Assembly (NCBI RefSeq): GCF_018119405.1
Contig: NZ_JAGPWC010000017.1
Location: 23,568 to 87,567, forward strand
Length of the DNA: 64,000 nt
Direction of reading: 5' to 3'
DNA from: Massilia sp. ST3
GTDB lineage: Bacteria > Pseudomonadota > Gammaproteobacteria > Burkholderiales > Burkholderiaceae_D
The notes beneath the pieces were generated by a model, which was not told where the DNA came from, did no database searches, and saw nothing but the letters and a program-made list of their open reading frames with translations. The position numbers were made by a program, and so were the translations under genes. This document shows positions 57,027 to 64,000 of the stretch, in pieces; the stretch's first letter is position 1, and each line of letters begins with the position of its first letter.

Positions 57027-59689
57027 TTGCCCTCCTTGGCCTGGCGCAGCAGCAGCTGTTCGATGCGCGTCTCGGTGCGCGCATCCGCCAGCGCCGGCAG
57101 GCTGAGGAGCTGGCGCAGTTCGTCGCCGTGGGCGCCCGGCTTGCGGCCGGACTTGAGCGAGCTTTGCAGCACTTCGACCTGCAGCTTGAGGCGCTCGCGC
57201 GCGAATTCGGCGCCGCTGTCGATGCCGGCCGCGATCTCGAGCTTGAGCAGCTCGTGCAGCAGGCGCTCGCGGTTGGCTTCGAGCTGGCGCGCGTAGGCCG
57301 CGCGCTCGCCCTCCAGGGCGGCCAGCGCAGCGTCGAAGCGGGCGCGCAGCACGTTCTCGTAGACGCCGTCGAGCGGCAGCATGGCGTCCCAGCGCTGGCG
57401 CCAGTCGCCCGCATGGGTGTGGGCGTCCGGGTTGACCAGGGCGTTTTCCAGCGCCTGGATCAGGCGCAGCTTGTCGCGCACGGCGCCGGCCAGCGCCATC
57501 CCGGCGGCGCGGCGCGCCACGTCGGCGTGGTGCTGCACCTGGGCTACGGCGGCGTTGTAGCGCTTCTCGATGCGCGCTTCATGGGCGCGCGGCACCGGGC
57601 CGATCGCCTGCCATTCGGCGGCCGCCTCGCGCAGCAGCTTGCCGGCCGTCGCCGGGGTCGCCTCGGGTGCGGCGGCTTCCAGGCGCGCGCACAAGGCTTC
57701 CTTGGCGCTTTCGTGGGCGCGGCGCTCGGAATCGGCCGCGTGGGCGTGTTCCTTGCGCGCGGCGAACAGCGCGTCGCATGCGGCGCGGAAGCGCTGCCAC
57801 AGCGCCTGCTCGGCCTTGCGTTCGAGCGGCAAGGCGCGCGCGTGTTCCTGCCAGCGGTGCTGCAGCTCGCGCAGCAGGTCGACCGCATGGCGGTCGTGCG
57901 GATCGAGCGCCTGGGCTTCCTCGATCAGCTGCTCGCGCACGCCCATCTCGACCTGGCGCTGGGTCTCGAGGGGTTTTTGCAGGGTGGTAAGGGCCTCGGA
58001 AAACAGCTGGTCGAGGCGCTTCTTGTCCTTGCGGTCGATGGCGCCCAGGTGGCTCCAGGCCGTGCGCAGACGCTGCACGGTGCCGGAGACATGCTTCCAG
58101 TCGGCTTCGCCGGATTGCAGGCGGGCGATCTCGGCCTGGGCTTCCTCGACCAGGGCCTGGCCGCGCGCCGCGTTGGCGTGGCGCTCGTCGGCCAACTGGC
58201 GGAAGTGGGCCGCGGCCGGCGCATAGGCGGCGGTGCAGGCGGCGTCGAAACGCTCCCACAGGCTGCGCGGCGCGGCGCCCGACAGGCTGTCCAGGGCCTT
58301 CCAGCGGTCGCGCATGCTGCCGACCTTCTTGGCCAGCTCGCTCATCGCCAGGTTCTGGGTGGGCAGCGCTTCCACGGTCTTGATCAGTTCCTCGCGCGAG
58401 ACGTTGCCGCCCCAGCGCGCCCAGTCCGACAGGCGCTTGAGCTCGGCGCGCAAATGGGCCAGGCGGTCGGCCTGGGCCGGCGTCAGGCGCATGCCCTTGT
58501 CCTTGCTGTCCTTCAGCGCCTTGTCGAGTTCGGCGGCGCTGCCGAGCGAGCCCTGCTGCAGGGCAGCTTCCAGCGCATCCATGTTGTCGATGAATTGCTG
58601 GTCGGCGCCGCGCCCGCCGCCCTTCTGCCCTTCCTTCTGGCCGCCCTGCTCGCGGGCCGCCGGCGCCGCACCGGGACTGGCCTGCTCGGCCTTCGGCCTG
58701 GGCTTGCGCGCTTCCTTCGGCGCTTCCTGCGGAAGTGAAGCCAGCAGGGCCTCGAAGCGCTCGCGCAGGCCGGCGCCGGCGGCATTCGCGGGCAGCACGG
58801 GCAGGCGCTGCCAGTCCTTGCGCAACTGCTCCGGCTTGAGTTCGGCCTGGGGCTTGCCCTGCCATTCGGCCAGGGCCGCCGCGCGCGCGGCCAGCGCGGC
58901 CTGGTCCTGTTCGATCGTGGCCAGGCCGGCGCTCAGGCGCGCATGCTCGCTCGCGAATTCGGCCACCAGGGCGCGCGGCAGCGAAGCGTGTTCGGGGGCG
59001 ACCAGGGCTGCTTCCTGTTCCTGCTGCAGGCCCGCCAGGCGCGCCGACAGCGCGTCCGCGTCCAGGCCGGCGCCCTCGAGCTGGCGCAAGGCCGCCAGGC
59101 GGTCGATCATGGCGCGCTGCAGCTGCACCTGCGCTTCCAGGCGCTGCGCCAGCTGGGCGCGCACTTCATCGAATTCGGGGGCCAGCTCGGGGGCCTTGGT
59201 GATCGCCCATTTGCGGTCGAGCTCGGCAACGTGGTTCGGGGTCAGCAGGTGGTCGCCCAGCAAGGTGCGCGCTTGCGCCAGGGCTTCCTGGCCGCGGCGC
59301 AGCTCGGCGTCGTGGTGGCGGATCGCGTCCAGGCGCGACTGGGTGAGCTTGGCGACACGGCGGTCGAGGTTGCGCATCGCCGCATGGACGCGCTCGAGCC
59401 CCTCGCGGCTATGGACCAGCTCGGCGGCGGCCAGGCGCAGTTCGGAAAAATCGGAAGCGAGGATGAAGTCGACTGCGGCGGCTTCGTCGCCGTCCAGTTG
59501 CTTGAGCCGTGCGGCCTGCTGCTCGCGCGAGTGCTGGGTGGCGCCCCGCCCTCCCGGCGCCTGTGGCGCAGCGTCGTGCGCGGCTCCCTGCCCGGACGCC
59601 TGGCCGGACGCCCGTGCGTCCGGCGCAGCGGCGTCGGGCTTGGCTCCCGCCTTGTCTCCACCCTGCCGCTTGAATAGGAATTCGAACAT
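57023..59689 (-). CDS. Large DUF349 protein
   Basis: An 888-residue helical protein of the DUF349 family, in which an about 75-residue helical unit is repeated (for instance WAITKAPELAPEFDEVRAQL, DRWKALDSLSGAAPRSLWER and EWQAIGPVPRAHEARIEKRY each with a Trp early and an Arg-Phe/Tyr). It is cytoplasmic, rich in Ala, Arg and Glu, with a Pro/Ala/Lys-rich spacer after about residue 310. The start MFEFLFKRQGG at 59689 is chosen because the family often starts so; a frame extends to 59806. The function is not known. Confidence 0.82.
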   Translation of the reverse strand: MFEFLFKRQGGDKAGAKPDAAAPDARASGQASGQGAAHDAAPQAPGGRGATQHSREQQAARLKQLDGDEAAAVDFILASDFSELRLAAAELVHSREGLERVHAAMRNLDRRVAKLTQSRLDAIRHHDAELRRGQEALAQARTLLGDHLLTPNHVAELDRKWAITKAPELAPEFDEVRAQLAQRLEAQVQLQRAMIDRLAALRQLEGAGLDADALSARLAGLQQEQEAALVAPEHASLPRALVAEFASEHARLSAGLATIEQDQAALAARAAALAEWQGKPQAELKPEQLRKDWQRLPVLPANAAGAGLRERFEALLASLPQEAPKEARKPRPKAEQASPGAAPAAREQGGQKEGQKGGGRGADQQFIDNMDALEAALQQGSLGSAAELDKALKDSKDKGMRLTPAQADRLAHLRAELKRLSDWARWGGNVSREELIKTVEALPTQNLAMSELAKKVGSMRDRWKALDSLSGAAPRSLWERFDAACTAAYAPAAAHFRQLADERHANAARGQALVEEAQAEIARLQSGEADWKHVSGTVQRLRTAWSHLGAIDRKDKKRLDQLFSEALTTLQKPLETQRQVEMGVREQLIEEAQALDPHDRHAVDLLRELQHRWQEHARALPLERKAEQALWQRFRAACDALFAARKEHAHAADSERRAHESAKEALCARLEAAAPEATPATAGKLLREAAAEWQAIGPVPRAHEARIEKRYNAAVAQVQHHADVARRAAGMALAGAVRDKLRLIQALENALVNPDAHTHAGDWRQRWDAMLPLDGVYENVLRARFDAALAALEGERAAYARQLEANRERLLHELLKLEIAAGIDSGAEFARERLKLQVEVLQSSLKSGRKPGAHGDELRQLLSLPALADARTETRIEQLLLRQAKEGK

Positions 59690-59765
59690 GATGAGCGCAC
59701 TTCCAAAACCCCCATCATAGCAAAGAACCATGGCCTCGATGGCCCACTCCCCCTTCTGTTCCGAA

Positions 59766-60347
59766 TCAGTGAACGAGGGGCAATGTGGAGCCTTGCCGGT
59801 TAGCATATTCGGGCCCTGCGGCGCCCGTGGCCGCGTAGCCGGCCGCGGGGCGCGACTCCACCTGGTTGGCCTGGTAGGCCAGCATCTGGTTGGCGATGGC
59901 GAACCAGGATTCGCCCGAGATCAGGGTGCGCGCCAGCGGGAACAGCTCGCGTTCCTCCAGCTCGAGGCGCTCGAGCAGCAGGCTGCAGCAATGTTCGACC
60001 GCGCGCAGGCAATCGGGGCTGCCCTGGGCTGCCTTGGCCTGGGCCAGCACCCGTGCGTCGAGCGCGCGCCGGCTCAGCCCCTCGAGCCGGACCAGCAGCG
60101 CTTCGGCGGCCGCCCCGGCCCGGTGCAGGGCCGGCAGCACGAAGCGGTCGAGCTTGCGCCAGTGGCAGCTCTCGTACACGCGGCGCAGCGCCTCGCAGGC
60201 TTGCTCGAACTGGCGCACGGTCCATTGGTGGGGACCTTCGCCCCACCAGGTATCCGGGCGCCAGCGCTCCATGAGCGCCTGCACCTCGACCCGCGCGCGT
60301 GCTTGCTCGACGGATAGGGCGACCAGCGTATAGGTTGACGTCAACAT
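59766..60347 (-). CDS. Unrecognised helical protein, perhaps hemerythrin-like
   Basis: A 193-residue, likely cytoplasmic, all-helical protein. WRPDTWWGEGPHQWTVRQFE, then CHWRKLDRFVLPAL and, later, VEHCCSLLLERLELEEREL with FPLARTLISGE. The last resembles the HxxxE..LFPLA of hemerythrin-like proteins, but the full set of iron ligands is not evident. I would call it a protein of unknown function. It is separate from the DUF349 gene by 76 bp. Confidence 0.6.
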   Translation of the reverse strand: MLTSTYTLVALSVEQARARVEVQALMERWRPDTWWGEGPHQWTVRQFEQACEALRRVYESCHWRKLDRFVLPALHRAGAAAEALLVRLEGLSRRALDARVLAQAKAAQGSPDCLRAVEHCCSLLLERLELEERELFPLARTLISGESWFAIANQMLAYQANQVESRPAAGYAATGAAGPEYANRQGSTLPLVH

Positions 60348-60546
60348 CGTGTCTCCTCTCAGAATGGCTCCGCCAGCATGGCAGCATGACCGTGCGCGGC
60401 CTGGATGCAGGGCTGGGGATGCTTTGTCAGGGCCGCCGGCGCTTCTTTTATGTTGTTGTCGCCGGCCGGCAGGAATTCAAAGTGTAGAGAGAAGGACAGG
60501 CTCAGGCTTGAGGTGGCTCAAACACCTCGGCGGGAACCATATAAGC

Positions 60547-61782
60547 TCATGCCGCTGCACGGGCGTCTTCTTCCAGGACGCCGGCGAGCTGGGCCGCGAA
60601 GGGAGCCGGGTCCGCGTGGCCCACCGTCACGTGCGCACAGCCATGCCAGCGCGCGCAGCGCCGCACCGCCCCGGCCACGTCGGCGGTGAAGCGCGCGCTC
60701 AGGCGCACCCCGGGCTCCAGCGCCACGCTCTTGAGCTCGAAGATGCCCGCCTTGCGGTGCGCCTTGGCGTCGACCCGTCCCACCAGCGCGCCGCGCCGCA
60801 GCAGCGGCAGGGTGAAGTAGCCGTAGCGGCGCTTCTCGGCCGGCGTATAGCATTCGAGCCGGTAGTCGAAGCCGAACAGCTCCAGCGCGCGGCGCCGGTC
60901 CCAGACCACCGGATCGAAGGGCGACAGCAGGGTCGTCAGGCCGGGATTCAGGCCGCCCTCGATCGCGGTCCGGGCGCGCTCCAGGTGCGCGGGATGCAGG
61001 TAGACCGGCTCGCGCCAGCCCTCCACCCGCGCCCGCAGCAGCAAGCCCTCTTCCGCCAGCTGCGCCGGGTCGACGTGGGGCCGGCGCGTACGGTGGTAGT
61101 CGGGGATCCAGGCGGCCTTGGCCAGGCCCAGCGCGCGCACGGTGCGCAGGGCGAATTCGCGCCGCACCGCGTCCTCCGGCGGCAGGCGGCTGTCGTCCCA
61201 CGCGGGGTGGACGCGTTCGGCCAGGTCGTAGATGCGGTGGAAGTTGTGGCGGCGCGCGATCATCAGGCGGCCGGCCGTGAACAGGACTTCCAGCGCGCGC
61301 TTCTCGGGCTTCCATTCCCACCAGCCGCCGCCTTTGCCGTCCTTGCGCTCGAAGTCCGCGGCGCGCACCGGGCCATGCTCGCGCACGTGCGCCAGCAAGC
61401 GCTCGACCACCTCGGCATGCTCGCGCATCCAGCGCGCCGAGTACTTCCATCCCATCTTCTCCGGCTCCAGCATGCGGTGGCGGTACAGGCCGTAGTCCTC
61501 GATCGGCAGGAAGCAGGCTTCGTGGGCCCAGTATTCGAACAGGCTGCCCTCGGCCAGCAGCTCGTCGAGCCAGCAGGGGTCGTAGTCGCCCAGGCGGCTC
61601 CACAGCACCAGGTAGGGGCTGCGCGCCACCACGCTGATGGTGTCGATCTGCAGCATCTCCATGCGCCGGATCGCGTCCAGCACGTCCGCCTTGGTGGCGC
61701 GGCGGCGGCGCGCGCTGTCCAGCCCCTGGGCCGCCAGGTGCAGGGCGCGCGCGGCGCCGGCCGATAGAATGAGTTCGCTCAT
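60547..61782 (-). CDS. Winged-helix DNA glycosylase-like protein, YcaQ family
   Basis: A 411-residue protein of the HTH_42/YcaQ family, whose members unhook DNA crosslinks or remove bulky alkyl bases. The conserved catalytic-type motif QID is in MLQIDTISVVARSPYLVLWS near residue 45; E. coli YcaQ has QxD where AlkZ has QxQ. FEYWAHEACFLPIEDYGLY and LLSPFDPVVWDRRRALELF are family segments. Several winged-helix units follow. The ATG at 61782 is chosen over the start 33 bp upstream. It diverges from sbcD, also a repair gene. Confidence 0.88.
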   Translation of the reverse strand: MSELILSAGAARALHLAAQGLDSARRRRATKADVLDAIRRMEMLQIDTISVVARSPYLVLWSRLGDYDPCWLDELLAEGSLFEYWAHEACFLPIEDYGLYRHRMLEPEKMGWKYSARWMREHAEVVERLLAHVREHGPVRAADFERKDGKGGGWWEWKPEKRALEVLFTAGRLMIARRHNFHRIYDLAERVHPAWDDSRLPPEDAVRREFALRTVRALGLAKAAWIPDYHRTRRPHVDPAQLAEEGLLLRARVEGWREPVYLHPAHLERARTAIEGGLNPGLTTLLSPFDPVVWDRRRALELFGFDYRLECYTPAEKRRYGYFTLPLLRRGALVGRVDAKAHRKAGIFELKSVALEPGVRLSARFTADVAGAVRRCARWHGCAHVTVGHADPAPFAAQLAGVLEEDARAAA

Positions 61783-61888
61783 GCAGTCATTGTAATAATG
61801 TTTCGACATGCTCACTGAAACCGGGGGGACGGCCGGAGCGCCGATGCGTTATAGTTGGCGCCGACCCGACTTCACGTTTTTTCTTCCC

Positions 61889-63151
61889 ATGCGGCTGCTG
61901 CACACTTCCGACTGGCACCTCGGCCAGACCCTGCACAATTTCGACCGGATCTACGAACACCAGTGCTTCCTCGACTGGCTGGTCGAGACGCTCGTGGCCG
62001 AGCGCATCGACGTGCTCTTGATCGCGGGGGACGTGTTCGACAACGCCAATCCCTCGGCCTTCGCGCACCGCCAGCTGTACCGCTTCCTGCAGCGCGCCAA
62101 GGCCGCGGTGCCGCACCTGCAGGTGGTGGTCATCGCCGGCAACCACGATTCGCCGGGCCGGCTGGAAGCGCCGACGCCGCTGCTGGAAGCCTACGGCATC
62201 TTCGTGGTCGGCCACGTGGTGCGCACAAGCGACGGCGAGATCGACATCGAGCGCCTGGTGCTGCCCCTGCGCGACCGCGAGGGCGCCACCCGCGCCTGGT
62301 GCCTGGCGGTGCCCTTCCTGCGCCCGGGCGACGTGCCGCGCCTGGACAAGGCCGCCGCGGACAAGGACGAGCCTTCTCCCGATCCTTACCTGCACGGCAC
62401 CACCCTGCTCTACAATAGGGCCTACGCGCTGGCGAAGGAGCGCTGCGGCGCGGACCAGGCCATCGTCGCCATGGGCCACTGCCACATGGTGGACGGCCTG
62501 TCCTCGCAAGATTCCGAGCGCCGCATCGTGATCGGCGGCACCGAGGCCCTGCCGACCAGCATGTTCGATCCCGAACTCGCCTACGTGGCCCTGGGCCACC
62601 TGCACCTGGCCCAGCGCGTGGGCAAGCAGGAGCATGTGCGCTACTGCGGCAGCCCACTGCCCTTGTCGTTCTCCGAAGTCGGCTACCAGCATCAGGTGCT
62701 GTGCATCGAGCTGGAAGGCGCCAGGACGGCTTCCATCACGCCGGTCTTCGTGCCGCGCCCGGTGCAGCTGCTGCGCGTGCCCGCCAGTCCGGCCCCACTG
62801 GACGAAGTGCTGGCCGCGCTCGCCGCGCTGGAACTGGAAGATCTGCCGCCCCAGGCCCATCCCTATCTGGAAGTGCGGGTGCTGCTCGACGGGCCCGAGC
62901 CGGGCCTGCGCGCGCGGGTCGAAGCGGCGCTCGAAGGCAAGCCGGTGCGCCTGGCCAAGATCGAGCCGACCCGCAAGTTCACCACCGTCAGCGAAGGCGC
63001 CGACGTGCTCACGCTCGATCAGCTGGCGCGCCTGCAGCCGGACGACATCTTCCGCCGCCTGTGGCAGCAGCGCTTCGGGGCCGACGCGCCGCCCGACTTG
63101 CTGAGCGCCTTCGCGGAACTGGCCAACGCGACGGATGGGAAGGACGCATGA
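61889..63151 (+). CDS. sbcD: Exonuclease SbcCD subunit D
   Basis: The nuclease subunit of SbcCD (Mre11 homologue), which opens hairpins and trims DNA ends. The ATG at 61889 gives 420 residues, starting MRLLHTSDWHLGQTLH. The metallophosphatase motifs are SDWHLG, IAGDVFDNANPS and IAGNHDSPGR, then a GHCHM. It overlaps sbcC by ATGA. The open frame upstream of the ATG lacks family similarity. Confidence 0.96.
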   Translation: MRLLHTSDWHLGQTLHNFDRIYEHQCFLDWLVETLVAERIDVLLIAGDVFDNANPSAFAHRQLYRFLQRAKAAVPHLQVVVIAGNHDSPGRLEAPTPLLEAYGIFVVGHVVRTSDGEIDIERLVLPLRDREGATRAWCLAVPFLRPGDVPRLDKAAADKDEPSPDPYLHGTTLLYNRAYALAKERCGADQAIVAMGHCHMVDGLSSQDSERRIVIGGTEALPTSMFDPELAYVALGHLHLAQRVGKQEHVRYCGSPLPLSFSEVGYQHQVLCIELEGARTASITPVFVPRPVQLLRVPASPAPLDEVLAALAALELEDLPPQAHPYLEVRVLLDGPEPGLRARVEAALEGKPVRLAKIEPTRKFTTVSEGADVLTLDQLARLQPDDIFRRLWQQRFGADAPPDLLSAFAELANATDGKDA

Positions 63152-64000
63152 GGATCCTGCGCATCAGCGGCAAGAATCTGGCCTCGCTGGCCCATGAATT
63201 CACGGTCGACTTCGAGCAGGAACCGCTGGCCTCCAGCGGCCTGTTCGCCATCAGCGGCCCCACCGGCGCCGGCAAGAGCACCCTGCTCGACGCGCTGTGC
63301 CTGGCGCTATACGACGCCACCCCGCGCCTGCTCAAGCGCGCCGGCAGCCAGCTGCCGGACGTGGGCGGCGACACGGTGTCCGCGCTCGACCCGCGCACCC
63401 TGCTGCGGCGCGGCGCGGCCGAAGCCTGGTCCGAGGTCGACTTCGTCGGCAGCGACGAAGGCCGCTACCGCGCGCGCTGGAGCGTGCGCCGCGCCTACGG
63501 CAAGCCGGGCGGCGCGCTGCAGCCGTCGAAGATGACCCTGCACCGCCTGCCCGACCTGGTCGCCATCGGCGGCACCAAGACCGAGGTGGCGCTGGAGATC
63601 GTGCAACGCATCGGCCTGTCCTTCGAACAGTTCACCCGGGCCGTGCTGCTGGCCCAGAACGAATTCTCGGCCTTCCTCAAGACCGATGAGAACGAGCGCG
63701 GCGAGCTGCTGGAAACGCTGACCGGCACCACCATCTACAGCGAGATCTCGCGCCGCGCCTTCGAGCGCTACAAGGCGGAACAGGCCCGCACCCAGTCGCT
63801 CACCGCCAGGCTGGCGAACCAGGCGCCGCTGGCGCCCGAGGCCAGGGCCGCCCTCGACGCAGAACGCGCCACCGCCGACCTGGCCCTGCAGGCGCTGGAA
63901 GCGCGCCAGGCGGTGCTGGAGCAGGAACTGCGCTGGCACCAGGAAACCGAGAAGCTGCAGCGCGGCGAAACCCAGGCGGCGCAGGCGCTGGCCGAGGCCG
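63148..64000 (+). CDS. sbcC: Exonuclease SbcCD subunit C (3' end outside window)
   Basis: ATPase and coiled-coil subunit (Rad50 homologue). About 284 codons of an expected 1000 or more are seen. It begins MRILRISGKNLASLAHEFTV, has Walker A SGPTGAGKST near residue 38, then LLAQNEFSAFLKTDENERGE, which is the conserved Q-loop, and then enters the coiled coil. Reading frame confirmed by uninterrupted codons to the window edge. Confidence 0.95.
   Translation, partial: MRILRISGKNLASLAHEFTVDFEQEPLASSGLFAISGPTGAGKSTLLDALCLALYDATPRLLKRAGSQLPDVGGDTVSALDPRTLLRRGAAEAWSEVDFVGSDEGRYRARWSVRRAYGKPGGALQPSKMTLHRLPDLVAIGGTKTEVALEIVQRIGLSFEQFTRAVLLAQNEFSAFLKTDENERGELLETLTGTTIYSEISRRAFERYKAEQARTQSLTARLANQAPLAPEARAALDAERATADLALQALEARQAVLEQELRWHQETEKLQRGETQAAQALAEA

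Overview
The window looks like a chromosomal segment of a GC-rich betaproteobacterium, most likely Burkholderiales, family Oxalobacteraceae (Massilia or a relative). This rests on gene order (a fab cluster followed by rpoE, rseA, mucD, lepA, lepB, rnc, era, recO, pdxJ and acpS), on PEP-CTERM proteins, and on GC-ending codon use; no ribosomal RNA is present to confirm it. It holds about 65 protein genes, two of them cut by the window edges, and five tRNA genes.

Region 1 (1-19724, mostly +) is an anaerobic-respiration block. It carries the end of narG, then narH, narJ, narI and a PpiC-type isomerase; a YitT-family membrane protein and a small conserved protein; ubiU, ubiV and ubiT for oxygen-independent ubiquinone synthesis; a small Cys-rich DGC-type protein; and a B12-dependent class II ribonucleotide reductase. 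A small metal-binding-like protein, a nitroreductase, moaD-moaE, a diguanylate cyclase, an L,D-transpeptidase and a UspA protein follow. Together they cover what growth on nitrate without oxygen needs: the terminal reductase, its quinone, its molybdenum cofactor and deoxynucleotides. Five FNR/CRP-family-type boxes were found by eye in front of ubiU, nrdJ, the small Cys-rich protein, the transpeptidase and uspA. In four of them a reasonable -10 hexamer sits at the class II spacing; at ubiU it is weak.

Region 2 (19868-41178, almost all -) is core housekeeping. Read in the minus direction it runs yceD, rpmF, plsX, fabH, fabD, fabG, acpP, fabF, a small membrane protein, rpoE, rseA, mucD, a glutaredoxin, lepA, lepB, a DUF4845 protein, rnc, era, recO, pdxJ, acpS, uvrC, pgsA, four identical tRNA-Gly genes and tRNA-Cys. 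The rseA gene is short, without a membrane segment, and ends inside a palindromic repeat; no rseB is present.

Region 3 (41360-64000) is mixed. It holds a Maf nucleotide pyrophosphatase, a tetrapyrrole-methylase-type methyltransferase, an EAL-HDOD signalling protein, rlmJ, a five-gene envelope lipoprotein operon with an LpoB-like protein, aceA, two paralogous PEP-CTERM proteins, clpB, a YiaA-type membrane protein, crcB, a second moaE, a large DUF349 protein, an unrecognised protein, a YcaQ-type protein, sbcD and the start of sbcC.

Two families of paired palindromic repeats (REPIN-like) lie between genes. One has compensatory changes in its stems and one nested insertion, and it supplies the stop codons of two genes.
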